Shown here: piece by piece, positions 32,341 through 43,154 of the stretch
Numbering within the stretch: position 1 is the stretch's first letter
Layout: every line of letters begins with the position of its first letter
NCBI RefSeq assembly: GCF_001540865.1
Contig: NW_017893412.1
Coordinates: 19,399 to 83,398, forward strand
Source of the DNA: Ananas comosus
Lineage: Eukaryota > Streptophyta > Magnoliopsida > Poales > Bromeliaceae
Reading direction: 5' to 3'
Length of the DNA stretch: 64,000 nt
Position numbers and translations under genes: made by a program
The notes under the pieces: generated by a model
Database searches by the model: none
What the model was told of the DNA's origin: nothing
Seen by the model: the letters and a program-made list of their open reading frames with translations, nothing else

Positions 32341-33621
32341 AGGGCTGGCAAATGAGCGAGCCGGCTCGCGTTCAACTCGCGTTTGACCCGATATTTGGCT
32401 CGCTCGAGCTCGACTCGAAATTAAATGAGCCGAGCTTGAACAAAAAAAAAGGCTCGAAATTCATTTCAAGCCGAGCTTGAGTATTACTCGGCTCGTTCGA
32501 ATTAGGCTCGACAAGCTCGAAAAGCTCGAATATATATATATATATATATATACTAGTAGAGCTACTATGCTATCGAAAGTATAGAGATCTGTGCTTTCGA
32601 TTTTTTGATTCTTAGATCAATCCTTTAATCGTTTTTTATCTTTGGATTAATATTATTATTACCTTGTAGAGACCACTAATCTAAGGTATTGTTTAATCCT
32701 AGGGGAGACGCAATCATCCAACCATTAATTTTAATCAAATCGTCAAAAATTCAAAAACATCAAATTCTCTATATATTTCGATAGCATAGTAGTTCTACAC
32801 TATATATATTATTAAAAAATATATAAAATAATGTATTTTAATTATATATAGGCTGATGTGAAAATCTGAGTTTAGTTAAAATGGGCAATGTTGTTGCCAT
32901 AAAACAAACCAATAGACAAATAAAAGAGAAAATTTTACTAAATTTATATATTTTTTCTTTCTTTCTTTCTTTCTTCACAGAGCTCTAATTTTCAATATGT
33001 TTATTCTTTCTTCTTTTTCTGTCTCTCACCCTAAGTGGCCAAGCCAGAAGTCCTCTAATTACCAAGTAAACATCATATGCCCGCCGTTGCCTACCCTACT
33101 ATTAATTGTATGCTGAAAAATATACATAATATTTTTAAAGTAAAAAATTATTATTCATATAAAATTTTAATTTTAGTTATGTATGATTGGATAGTTTAAT
33201 CCAATATTTATCTATATAATTTATTTATGTTTGACTGCATAAATAAAAAATGAATAATATAGAGATTAAAGGCGGAAAAAAAAGACATGTGAGATTGAAA
33301 AAATTAGATATTCAACTCATAAATTATCTTTTTCATATTATAATACTATATTTCATATAATTATTTTGTACTTTGAATTATTAGACATATTTTTTGTATC
33401 AATTATAGATAATGTTCTATACAAATAAACTATTGATCGTATAATGTTGAAGATTTCAAGCGGCTCGTTGAGGGCTCGAGCTCGCTCGACTTGAAAATTA
33501 GGCTCGCTCGAGCTCGCTCGATTAATTTCAATCCAACTTAGAAGCTTAAATTTAGGCTCGAAATTAATTTCAAGCCGAATTTGAGCCGAGGTAAGCTCGC
33601 TCGAGCTCGGCTTATTTCCAC
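32341..33621. mobile_element. hAT-like element with GCTCGAGCTCG-rich ends
   Basis: The left end AGGGCTGGCAAATGAGC and the reversed right end CGGGTGGAAATAAGC are imperfect inverted repeats of the type common in plant hAT elements. Both are followed inward by GGCTCGCTCGAGCTCG-rich sequence. The middle is AT-rich and non-coding with a (TA)n run at 32530-32552. No 8-bp duplication is visible: the right flank is a truncated LTR, so sequence was probably lost here. Confidence 0.55.
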
Positions 33622-34462
33622 CCGAGGACGGTCTTAGCGGGAGGCAGCTGAGGGCCTACGATGATGGACTTAATGTGGGCAAGTTAATGTGGCGAAACCC
33701 CCGGGTTAGCCGTGAGATTAAATAACAAAGAACAAGAACAAAGATTAAAGAATAAAGAGTAAAGAACAAAGAACTTGCATACTTGCATGATTTACATTGA
33801 GCATATTTCTTGCTTTATTGTTCGAGCATATTAGCATCATGATTATAGTTGGTTACTATTCTGCTTATCCTTTCTATTATGCTTGAGTTAGTCCTAGTGG
33901 GAAAGTCGGTGAGATTGGGGCCGAACCCACTGGGAACTTCTTTGTAGTTCTCACCCCACTATTCCACAGAGTCGGGACCGAGCGAGCCGGCAAGCGACCG
34001 CGGTAAAGGTATCGCACCCTAGACAGTGGCCACCCGAGTCGGGCTTTATATTTTGTTTGTAGTATACCCCTTTATCATCTTTTGTATTTGATAATTTAAG
34101 ATGTTGATGTATAAAGCAAAGAAAGAAAAGATTGTAAAGTTTATTTTGAGACATTGTGATGTAAAAAGAAATGATGCAAGTGATGTAATGAAATGTAAAG
34201 AATCATGAATATGAAGGTTAAATGCAATGTATGTGATCAAAAGAGAATTATTGTACTTGTGTAGATGTTTAGTTTCCTTTCTTTCACTCATGGCTATTGC
34301 TTACCCTCGTGTAAGCCGTTTGTGTATGTTTCTGCTAGTGCACTTCTTGTTTGAAAATATACAGGTGATGAGCCTTGGGCGGATAGGAGAAACTCTGTCC
34401 GTTCGGCGTCTGTTTGACGTGCTCGGGCCGGCCCAAATTGGTATCGATCCCGGGGCATGACA
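33622..34462 (+). repeat. truncated 5' LTR of element D
   Basis: From GAGGACGGTCTTAGCGGG to CGGGGCATGACA it matches the last ~840 bp of the 3' LTR (41333-42171) with few differences. The missing first ~1.8 kb contained the promoter, so this copy should not be able to start normal transcription. Confidence 0.9.
33928..33960 (+). promoter_or_regulatory. LTR hairpin, family D (5' copy)
   Basis: CACTGGGAACTTCTTTGTAGTTCTCACCCC forms an imperfect stem (GGGAACT / AGTTCTC). The same element is at 41635-41668 in the 3' LTR. Confidence 0.6.
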
Positions 34463-34469
34463 GATATCG

Positions 34470-34480
34470 TGGTATCAGAG
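34470..34480 (+). promoter_or_regulatory. initiator-Met primer binding site of element D
   Basis: TGGTATCAGAG, the standard complement of the plant initiator tRNA-Met 3' end, seven bases after the LTR. Confidence 0.9.
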
Positions 34481-34760
34481 ACCAAGAGTGAAAGAATAGG
34501 AATGAACTTAGAGACCCTTAGGATTGGAAGACCTCAAGGATCTAGGAAACGTGAGTGACGCGGAATCGAAGTTAGCGAAAGCATGTGATTGGGTTAAGTT
34601 GGGATGTCTCTAATGTGATTAGAGGCTAAGTTTAATTTTCATTTGTTTCCTACTCCTTGTTTTGTGTCGGGCGGCCGACGACATGATGCTTGGGGCGAGA
34701 ATGAATGCATAAGTTGCTTTCACCGAGTAATATTGGTCAAGTAGCTAATGCGAGTTGCTT

Positions 34761-34768
34761 CTTTTCAG
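34761..34768 (+). promoter_or_regulatory. 3' splice acceptor-like site before gag of element D
   Basis: TTGCTTCTTTTCAG|GAAGCAATGGCACC: a pyrimidine-rich tract and CAG six bases before the gag ATG. Element C has TTTGCGTTTTAG at the same position relative to its gag. Paired with the GAG|GTAAG site of the LTR it suggests a leader intron (inference). Confidence 0.5.
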
Positions 34769-34774
34769 GAAGCA

Positions 34775-35785
34775 ATGGCACCTCATGGTCGACCGCAAAC
34801 AAGGTCGATGCCTGAGGAGTCGAATGTGGCGCCCGAGCGATCTGGAGCGAGTGGCGACGGAGAGCTTAGGGAGCAGATGGCCGCGCTTATCGGCGTAGTG
34901 CGGTAGCAAGCGGAGTCTGTTCAACGTCAAGGGGAGCAGATTCAGCTGCTCTAAGAGGCTTTGGAGTGTCAGCAAGCGGCGGCTCGGGCAGGTGTCGAGC
35001 ATGTCGCGCCCTCTGTGGTAGTGCCGAGCGTGGACGAGGGAGCGGCGGCAGCAGCGGCTGTTCCAGTTACGGTAGTACTGGCCAGATCGGGAACCTCAAA
35101 TCCCGATAGTGCGGCGATAGAGGCGGAGCGGGAGAGCACGTTGGCGGCTCTCATAAAGTTTAAGAAGTTCGACCCACCTACCTTCGATGGCGGTTTGGTG
35201 GAGCCAGCGGTTGTGGAGTCGTGGATCGACTCGATGGAGACGCTCTTCGAGGATCTCAATACCTCGGAGAAGGACAAAGTGTACCTTGCCACCCATTGTC
35301 TTGAGAAGATGGCGATGGTGTGGTGGAAACGAGTTAAGCGGGATCGACCTACCGATCTTCCGCTTATGTTATGGGAGGAGTTCAAGAGAGCAGTCTTCGC
35401 GAACTACTTCCCCGACACGGTGAAGCGGAGGTTGCAAGAAAAGTTTCACAAGTTGAGACAGGGTGACCGATCGGTGGGAGAATATGAGCAAGAGTTCTCT
35501 TACATTATCGACTGCGTTCCCAATGTTGTTCGAGATGATCGGGATCGGGTTGATTGGTTCATACGAGGACTCCAGCCGAGGATATATGAAAAGATGCAGA
35601 TTCTGAAGCTAACGACCTTTGCGGAGGTCTTTGATAGAGCATTGTGGGCGGAGCACGGTAGCGCTCACGTTCGAGAGGAACGGGAGGCTATGGCCGAAGG
35701 CAAGGATAAGGGCAAGAAGCGAGCGGTGGGTGGTGCCAGAGGCCGGCCAAACTCAAAGAAACCCCCTCGGTATCCCCGGCAGTAG
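34775..35785 (+). pseudogene. gag of element D
   Basis: The start is the ATG at 34775 (MAPHGRPQTRS), supported by the MAPKR start of element C gag. Stops at about 34904 and 34952 interrupt the N-terminus. From 34961 the frame is open and holds the gag capsid domain (about 35150-35600: YLATHCLEKMAMVWWKRVK, FKRAVFANYFPDTVKRRLQEKF, GEYEQEFSYIIDCVPNVV). It ends at a stop at 35783 before the zinc knuckle, in the same phase as the next segment. Confidence 0.9.
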
Positions 35786-36934
35786 TCGAGGAATTGGAGA
35801 CCACCTCGGTGCGTTATTTGCGGCGGAGCGCACCGAGTGTCGACTTGCCCGCAGCGTGATGGCAAGTGTTTCAAGTGTGGCCAACCGGGACATCTTATCC
35901 AGGAGTGCCCGAGCTGGACGTCGTCTGCGCCGACGGCGGCATCAGCACCATCTACCCCGAGACAGCTTGCGGGGTTGCCACCAGCGATGTTGGCTGGGTG
36001 CGTGTCGTCACCGCGTCAGCCGGAGGGATCGAGAGCGCCTAGCGGCCGAGTCTTTGCCGCTCAGGTGGAGGAGCAGCAACCTGCAGCACCCGACGACGTC
36101 GTGGCAAGTATAATTGTGATTAAAGGCAGTAGAGCTAGAGCAATATTTGATACAGGCGCATCTAATTCATTCATTAGCATATCATTTGCTAAAACTCATG
36201 GCATAGAGATGGTATACAACGAGGATTATTGGTGGGTGAACGCCCCAGAACATTCATTCAGTGTCCACAATGAGTGTTTGGCGTGTCCAGTGCAAATAGG
36301 CGATTGGATTATGCCGATTGATCTGCTAGTGCTAGATCAGATGTGGGGATTCGATGTTATCTTAGGGACCAACTGGCTCTCTAAATACTATGCGGTTATA
36401 GATTGTGAAAGCAAGGTGATCACTTTTCGTGAGCCTAATCAAGAAGAATTGGTGTACCAAGCATGTAAAAGTAGGCGCTTCGCGGCGACCATATCGTCTG
36501 TAAGGGCGAAGAAAATGATCAAAGGAGGGTGTAAGGCCTATTTAGCAACCATGGTGGATGCTCGAAAGGAGTACCCAGAGTTGGGGGATATTCGAGTAGT
36601 GTGCGAATACCCGGATGTGTTTCCGGCGGAGTTTTCGGGACTGCCACCGGACCGGAAAGTTGAGTTCGTCATTGACTTGATTCCCGGGGCGACGCCAGTT
36701 TCGAAAGCTCCGTATAGAATGGCACCGGTGGAGCTAAAGGAGTTGAAAGGCCAACTACAAGACTTGCTCGATAAGGGCTTCGTGAGGCCGAGCGTGTCAC
36801 CGTGGGGAGCTCCGGTGCTATTTGTGAAGAAAAAGGATGGCACACTTCGACTCTGCGTTGATTATCGTGAGTTGAACAAAGTAATGATAAAGAACAAGTA
36901 CCCGTTGCCGAGGATTGATGATTTATTCGATTAG
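35786..36934 (+). pseudogene. CCHC knuckle, protease and RT N-terminus of element D
   Basis: Same frame as gag. The CCHC zinc knuckle [14 protein letters not shown] lies near 35867-35908. The aspartic protease active site [11 protein letters not shown] is at about 36147-36179, followed by the [11 protein letters not shown] flap segment. The RT start has [41 protein letters not shown] and [15 protein letters not shown] at 36932 interrupts RT, and the same phase continues directly into the next segment. Confidence 0.92.
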
Positions 36935-37450
36935 TTGCAAGGGTCCAAGGTGTATTCAAAGATTGATCTCCAATCGGGGTATCATCAACTAAAGATTAGG
37001 CCGAAGGATGTGCACAAAACGGCGTACCGTACGCGTTATGGCCATTATGAATTCACGATAATGCCGTTTGGGCTTACTAACGCCCCGGCAGCATTTATGG
37101 ACTTAATGAACCGAGTCTTCATGCCGCTGTTGGACCAGTGCGTCGTGGTGTTTATAGACGACGTATTGGTTTACTCGAGAAGTGAAGAGGAGCACGAAGA
37201 GCATCTGAGAGCTGTGTTGCAAATACTCAGACAGGAGAAGCTCTATGCAAAGTTGAAGAAGTGTGACTTTTGGCTAAAGGAGGTCATATTCTTGGGTCAT
37301 GTGGTATCGGGCAACGGAGTGTCAGTAGACAGGAAGAAAGTAGAGGCAATAAAGGATTGGCCTCGCCCGACGAATGTAGCGGAGGTCCGCAATTTTCTCG
37401 GACTCGCGGGCTATTACCGGCGGTTTGTGGAGGGGGGTTCGCCAAAATAA
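36935..37450 (+). pseudogene. reverse transcriptase palm of element D
   Basis: Contains [49 protein letters not shown] and the catalytic FIDDVLVYS (gypsy-type counterpart of YVDD), then [19 protein letters not shown] and [12 protein letters not shown]. The frame ends in a G run near 37432-37438 that has two more G than the conserved reading requires. RNase H resumes in another frame. Confidence 0.92.
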
Positions 37451-38178
37451 CCACTCCACCAACGCGCCTTACCCATAAAAGAGTAAAGTATGTTTGGAGT
37501 GACGATTGCGATCGAAGCTTCGAAGAGTTGAAGAACAGGTTGACGTCGACCCCGGTGCTTGCCTTGCCGACTCCGGGGGAGACCTTTGTAGTGTATAGTG
37601 ATGCCTCTTATGTTGGTCTCGAGTGTGTGTTAATGCAAAATAGACGAGTTATTGCATATGCATCGTGCCAATTAAAGAGTTATGAGAAGAACTACCCGAT
37701 TCACGACTTCGAGTTAGCCGCGGTGATTTTCGCGCTAAAGCTTTGGAGGCATTACTTATATGGTGAGCATTGCGAGGTCTACACAGATCATAAATGTCTA
37801 AAGTACTTGTTCACCCGAAGGAATTGAACATGCGGCAGCGGCGGTGGTTGGAGTTGTTGAAGGACTACGATGTCACTCTACTATACCACCCCGGGAAAGC
37901 CAATGTCGTGGCCGATGCTCTAAGTAGAAAATCGGCGGAGAACTTAGCGATGGCGATTACGCCTCAACCGCTATTGCAAAAGGAGATGCAAAGGCTTGGG
38001 TTGGAAGTGGTAGCGCAGGGAGTGCCGGCTACACTTGCCGCATTAGTTCTGCAACCGACCCTATTTGAAAGGATCAAGGAACTACAAGCCTCGGATCCTT
38101 ATTTTCAAAAGATACGAGGAGAAGTTGAAAATAGCAATGCCGAAGACTTTGGCATTGGAGCTGATGGCACACTTTGAT
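37440..38178 (+). pseudogene. RNase H of element D (second frameshift inside)
   Basis: In one phase to 37827: [62 protein letters not shown] and [13 protein letters not shown] one-base shift near 37810 moves into the next phase, with [18 protein letters not shown] and [17 protein letters not shown]. RNase H removes the RNA strand after minus-strand synthesis. A further break near 38178-38278 lies in the integrase zinc-finger region. Confidence 0.9.
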
Positions 38179-38278
38179 TTCGAAATCGATGGTATGTGCC
38201 TAAAGATGATGAGTTACGAAGGGCGATCATGCAAGAACACACCAATTCCCTTATAGTATACACCCCGACGGTACTAAA

Positions 38279-39496
38279 ATGTATAGGGATTTGAAAGAGC
38301 ATTATTGGTGGCCGGGTATGAAGAAGGATATTGGGGAGTTTGTGGCGCAATGTTTAACGTGCCAACAGGTGAAAGCAGAGCGCCGATTTCCGGCGGGAAA
38401 GCTACAAAGTCTATCAATACCCGTTTGGAAATGGGAAGATATAGCGATGGACTTTATTACCGGTTTGCCTCGATCACAAGGCGGACACGATGCGATATGG
38501 GTCATAGTGGATCGATTGGCAAAGTCGGCACACTTCTTGTCGATACATACTACGTGGTCGGGAGACAAGTTAGCTCAAGTTTATCTCAACGAGGTTGTGA
38601 GACTTCATGGGGTTCCGGTATCAATTGTATCGGATCGAGACCCTAGGTTCACATCCCACTTTTGGAAGAGCTTGCAGGACGCGTTGGGCACACGGCTCAA
38701 CTTTAGCACAGCATTTCATCCTCAGAGTGATGGACAGTCGGAGCGGATAATACAGATCCTCGAGGACTTGCTTCGAGCGTGTGTGCTATATTACAAAGGA
38801 GGATGGCATGATTTCTTGCCGATGGCGGAGTTCGCGTATAATAACAGTTATCAAGAGAGTATAGCGATGGCGCTATTTGAGGCACTATATGGTCGAAAGT
38901 GTCGTTCTCCTATCCATTGGAGCGACGTGGGTGAGAGAACGGCTCTTGGCCCGGATGTAGTGTGGGAGGCGGAGGAGAAAGTTCACCTTGCCCGTCAACG
39001 GTTGGCGATGGCGCAATCTCGGCAAAAGAGTTATGCCGACAAGCGGAGGAAAGACTTAGAGTTCGCGGTTGGAGACCGCGTATTTTTTAGAGTATCGCCG
39101 ATGCGAGGAGTAAAACGTTTTGGGGTTCGTGGGAAGCTAAGTCCCCGTTATGTCGGACCATTTGAGATATTGGAGCGTGTGGGTGCGGTAGCGTACAAGC
39201 TCGCACTACCACCGAGACTCGCGGGAGTTCACAACGTGTTTCATGTGTCAAATCTCCGAAAGTATATTCGCAACTCGACACATGTGTTAGAGTACGAGCC
39301 CATGGAGCTACGTGAAGATATGTCTTATGAGGAGTACCCGGTGTGCATCCTCGGTCTAGAAGAAAGGAAGCTGCGGAGTCGCAGAATTCCATATGTGAAG
39401 GTCCAATGGAGCAACTATGCGGTGCGAGAAGCCACTTGGGAGCTTGAGGAAACTATGCGGAGAGAGTATTCGCATCTATTTGAGTCGACAAGTTAA
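38279..39496 (+). CDS. integrase with C-terminal chromodomain, element D (open 405-residue fragment)
   Basis: The longest open pol segment. Residues 1-35 hold the second half of the zinc-binding module ([10 protein letters not shown]). The core shows MDFITGLPRSQGG (first Asp), SIVSDRDPRFTSHFW (second Asp) and FHPQSDGQSERI (Glu). The GPY/F-type GPFEILERVGAVAYKLALP follows, and residues about 335-400 form a chromodomain-like block (YPVCILGLEERKLR, VKVQWSNYAVREATWE). The ATG is internal to the original polyprotein. The catalytic triad appears intact. Confidence 0.9.
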   Translation: MYRDLKEHYWWPGMKKDIGEFVAQCLTCQQVKAERRFPAGKLQSLSIPVWKWEDIAMDFITGLPRSQGGHDAIWVIVDRLAKSAHFLSIHTTWSGDKLAQVYLNEVVRLHGVPVSIVSDRDPRFTSHFWKSLQDALGTRLNFSTAFHPQSDGQSERIIQILEDLLRACVLYYKGGWHDFLPMAEFAYNNSYQESIAMALFEALYGRKCRSPIHWSDVGERTALGPDVVWEAEEKVHLARQRLAMAQSRQKSYADKRRKDLEFAVGDRVFFRVSPMRGVKRFGVRGKLSPRYVGPFEILERVGAVAYKLALPPRLAGVHNVFHVSNLRKYIRNSTHVLEYEPMELREDMSYEEYPVCILGLEERKLRSRRIPYVKVQWSNYAVREATWELEETMRREYSHLFESTS

Positions 39497-39527
39497 GGTA
39501 TGCGTAATTTCGCGGACGAAATTATTC

Positions 39528-39541
39528 TAAGGGGTGGAGAA
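39528..39541 (+). other. polypurine tract of element D
   Basis: AAGGGGTGGAGAA directly before the TGTAATATACCG start of the 3' LTR. Confidence 0.85.
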
Positions 39542-39717
39542 TGTAATATACCGAAAATTCGGAAGATAAATATCGAACTTTAGTCAAATTGACCAAAGTG
39601 CGAGGATGGTACACTTCGGAAAGTCCGAAGGTGTTAAAATGATCAAAAGTGTGTTATGGGAGGTTTTCGAGAGCTAAAGAATAAAAAATCTGCAAACTGC
39701 AGTTTTTGAGCTCTCTG

Positions 39718-39945
39718 GGACCGGTCCCTGGTGGGAGAGATCGGTCCTCGAACGCGTGAGAAATGAGAAAGGCTGAAAATCGGCTAAGTTTCAGAAAACC
39801 AGCTCTTAGGAACCGGTCCCTGCAGGGAGAGACCGGTCCCCGAGAGACCGGCCCCCAGTGAGAGACCGGTTGCATCGCGTGTGCGCCCTGCTGCCCGCGG
39901 GGAGAGTCCTCTGGGACCGGTCCCAAGTCGGGGAGACCGGTCCCC
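39718..39945 (+). promoter_or_regulatory. ACCGGT cluster of family-D LTR
   Basis: Six ACCGGT cores plus ATCGGT and ACCGGC variants, mostly GGGACCGGTCCC or GAGACCGGTCCC, 100-330 bp upstream of the CT-rich leader. Promoter role inferred. Confidence 0.7.
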
Positions 39946-40215
39946 GAACACGAAATCTGCCCAGTTCAGGCAGTGTAATAAGATAAAAGCTGAGGGGTTT
40001 ATTTGCATTTATGCAATATGTGGGTTATGTTATGAGGGGTTATGGGATATTTCTCTCATTTTCTCCCTCACACTTCCTCTCTTCTCTCTTTCTCTCTCTA
40101 GAAGACAAGAAGAAGAAGAAGAAGACAGAAAAGAAAGGAAAAGAAGAAGAAGAAAGTGGAGAAGAAGGAGTGAAAAAACTCCCTCTTCCTCATCTCTAAC
40201 TTGGAGGGAAAGCTT

Positions 40216-40225
40216 TGAGGTAAGT
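40216..40225 (+). promoter_or_regulatory. splice-donor-like site in family-D LTR
   Basis: TTTGAG|GTAAG downstream of a CT-rich leader and AAG-rich tract. The same context recurs at 51124-51131 (D), 59361-59369 (C) and 47530-47537 minus (C). Confidence 0.55.
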
Positions 40226-42171
40226 TTTGATCCCTTTTATGGTAAAACCTAAAAATGAGAACCCAATGACCTAAAAATGGTTTTAATTGAGCCTAATAAG
40301 TGTTTTAAGCTTTCTTTTGCTTGTGGATGAGATCAAAACCGAGAATTGAGTGTTGGAGGTGAAGCTTAGAGGAAAGCTTCAACCTCTCTCATGGTAGAAC
40401 CCAAACTAGGGTTTGGATTAAGCTAAGAATGGTTTTTATGGAGTCTCTAGAGTAGATTGAAGCTTCGTTTGCTTCCTAATGAGATCAAACCCTAGGTTTG
40501 ATATATGTTATGAGCTAGGGCACCCAAATTGGGGCTTTTGCTTGTGAGGGTTCTAAAATGAAATTGACCCTCTAGAAACCTAATTGGGGGTATTTCCGAC
40601 GCTTTGGTGCGCTCAGATTAACGTTACGAAAAGCCAATGTAAAGATATGAGCAAAATGGCTTAATAGGGCTTCGTTTTGCCGCAAGTGACGAACTAGGAG
40701 TCTAAAAATCCCAAGAAAATTATTGTAGCATCCTAGTACGCCTACGAGGTGGGTGGTGCTATCCAAACTTGTTGGAATTCCTTCTATGCTTAATGTGTCA
40801 TTCATTTGAGCATATGTTTATATTGTTGCATGCATTATAGGGTAGATGTGATGTTATATATGTGAATGTTGTATGATGTGAGTACACGTGCTATTTGAAA
40901 TGTTTGAGAACCTATTCAACCCTATATGTATGCATGAGATATAATGCGAGCACCCAATGAGATGATAGAACAAGCGACACAATAAAGCATAGATCGAGTG
41001 GCATTCGATAATGTAAAGTAAAGTAACATTAGAGTTAGTGTGTGTGGCATTAAAGAGAAATGTGATGCAAAGAACAATGATAATGATTAGAGACAAAAGA
41101 AAGAAAATGAAAGTGGCATAAAGAACGAGTAAAGTTAAAGAATAATGATTGTTAGAGTTAGCAAAATAAAGTGATGTAAAGAACACTAGAGTTAGTGTAA
41201 AAACAATGATTGAACTATATATCCTTAGAGTTAAGGATCGATCATACTTGCTATGAGTTTCGTGCTCGAGGGCGGTAGCTCCCTCTCGAGCGATGCGCTC
41301 CGGAGTTTTGCATCACGGGTTGGAGTAAACCCGAGGACGGTCTTAGCGGGAGGCAGCTGAGGGCCCGCGATGATGGACTTAATGTGGGCAAGTTAATGTG
41401 GCGAAACCCCCGGGTTAGCTGTGAGATTAAAGAACAAAGAACAAGAACAAAGATTAAAGAATAAAGAGTAAAGAACAAAGAACTTGCATACTTGCAAGAT
41501 TTACATTGAGCATATTTTTTGCTTTATTGTTCGGACATATTAGCATTATGATTATAGTTGGTTACTATTCTGCTTATCCTTTCTATTATGTCTGAGTTAG
41601 TCCTAGTAGGAAAGTCGGTGAGATTGTGGCCGAACCCACTGAGAACTTCGTTATAGTTCTCACCCCACTATTCCACAGAGCCGGGACCAAGCGAGTCGGC
41701 GAGCGACCGCGGTAAAGGTATCGCACCCTAGACAGTGGCCACCCGAGTCGAGCTTTATATTTTGTTTGTAGTATACCCCTTTATCATCTTTTGTATTTGA
41801 TGATTTAAGATGTTGATGTATAAAGCAAAGAAAGAAAAGATTGTAAAGTTTATTTTGAGACATTGTGATGTAAAAAGAAATGATGCAAGTGATGTAATGA
41901 AATGTAAAGAATCATGAATATGAAGGTTAAATGCAATGTATGTGATCAAAAGAGAATCATAATACTTGTGTAGATGTTTAGTTTCCTTTCTTTCACTCAT
42001 GGCTATTGCTTACCTTTGTGTAAGCCGTTTGTGTATGTTTTCGCTAGTGCACTTCTTGTTTGAAAATGTACAGGTGATGAGCCTTGGGCGGATAGGGAAA
42101 ACTCTGTCTGTTCGGCGTCTGTTTGACGTGCTCGGGCCGGCTCAAATTGGTATCGGTCCCGGGGCGTGACA

Positions 42172-42644
42172 GATATATTAATAATTATATATTAATTAGT
42201 AATGATATTTAGTAACAAGTGCCGCTACTTTATCATTTTTAGCGGCATTCACTAATTTATGCTGCTAATTTATCCTATTTTGCAACATTAATAGTAAATT
42301 GCTGCTAAATAATTAAATCTAGCGGCAATTATCAAGTAATGCTGCTAAATATATTAATTGACATGATTTAAATAAATGTTGCGGAACAAATATTGCGGCA
42401 TTTAGCAATAAATGCTGCTACTTTATTACATTTAGTGTCATTTTTTATAAAATGCTGGAAACTTTAGCGGTATTCACTAATTTATGCTGCTAATTTATTC
42501 TACTTTGCAACATTAATAGTAAATTGCTGCTAAATTATTTAATTTAGCGGCACTTATCAAGTAATGCTGTTAAATATATTAATTAGCGTTATTTAAATAA
42601 ATGTTGCGGAGTAAATGCTGCTAAATCATGAATTTGTAGTAGTG
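42172..42644. repeat. right subterminal arm of the CACTA element
   Basis: Dense TTTAGCGGCA and ATGCTGCTAA words, including a roughly 240-bp internal direct duplication (42230-42370 resembles 42465-42600), ending in the TIR at 42644. Confidence 0.85.
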
Positions 42645-43154
42645 TCACCTCAGTCACCGTCGTCGGTCTGGGCCAATCCCAAATAGCATCAATCTTCTTT
42701 GGGTCCACTGCTACTCCATCCGCAGAAATCACGTGGCCCAAAAACGTAACCTCCCGTAGCCAGAACTCACACTTCTTCAACTTGGCATACAACTACTTCT
42801 CTCGCAGAAGCTGTAGCACAGTCCTCAAGTGCTCCTCATACTCGGCATCGCTCCGGGAGTGTATCAGAATGTCATCGATGAAAACTACTACAAATCTATC
42901 CAAGAACGGCTTGAAACACCCTGTTCATCAAATCCATAAATGCGGCAGGGGCATTCGTCAATCCAAAAGGCATTATTGTAAACTCATAACACCCGTACCG
43001 AGTCCGAAAAGCCGTCTTGGGAACATCCTTGGCCCTCACCCTCAGCTGGTGGTAACCTGACTGGAGATCAACCTTCGAAAAGACACAAGATCCTTGCAGC
43101 TGATCAAACAGATCATCAATGTGCGGCAAAGGATACTTGTTCTTGATGGTCACT
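42645..43154 (-). pseudogene. RT palm of family B
   Basis: Minus strand: [56 protein letters not shown]; after a frameshift near 42900 the FIDD catalytic region, then [23 protein letters not shown] and [11 protein letters not shown] up to the CACTA target site. Its upstream edge joins family C at 43154/43155. Confidence 0.9.

Larger units (their letters stand above)
33622..42171 (+). mobile_element. chromovirus D (Ty3/gypsy) inside the CACTA element
   Basis: Plus-strand order: truncated 5' LTR, iMet-type PBS, gag, CCHC knuckle, protease, RT, RNase H, integrase, chromodomain, PPT and full 3' LTR. All pol domains are recognisable and close to consensus, broken by a few stops and two or three frameshifts. 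The 5' LTR keeps only its last ~840 bp, so no target-site duplication can be read. Confidence 0.93.
39542..42171 (+). repeat. 3' LTR of element D (2630 bp)
   Basis: TGTAATATACCGAAA to CCCGGGGCGTGACA. Order: ACCGGT cluster (39718-39945), CT-rich leader (40050-40110), AAG-rich stretch, donor-like TTGAGGTAAG (40216-40224), long middle, hairpin (41635-41668), U5 end. The partial LTR at 50439-51496 starts the same way. Confidence 0.92.
31954..42644. mobile_element. CACTA (En/Spm-type) transposon carrying a retrotransposon
   Basis: Ends are CACTACTAGAAAATTAG (31954 onward) and, reversed, CACTACTACAAATTCATG (from 42644), flanked by the 3-bp duplication TCA (31951-31953 and 42645-42647). Subterminal regions (31975-32210 and 42210-42630) are packed with TTTAGCGGCAT or TGCTGCTAAA words in both orientations, as expected of transposase-binding repeats. 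No CACTA transposase is visible, so it is non-autonomous. Most of its length is chromovirus D. Confidence 0.92.

Noticed and set aside
32341..33621. A complete hAT insertion
   Set aside because: Inverted repeats are imperfect and no 8-bp duplication is present; kept only as hAT-like.
34470..34480. tRNA gene near the TGGTATCAGAG sites
   Set aside because: Only the 11-12 bases complementary to a tRNA 3' end are present; these are primer binding sites.
35187..36113. Alternative-frame Arg/Ser-rich proteins over gag of element D
   Set aside because: Shadow frames of the gag and protease coding sequence.
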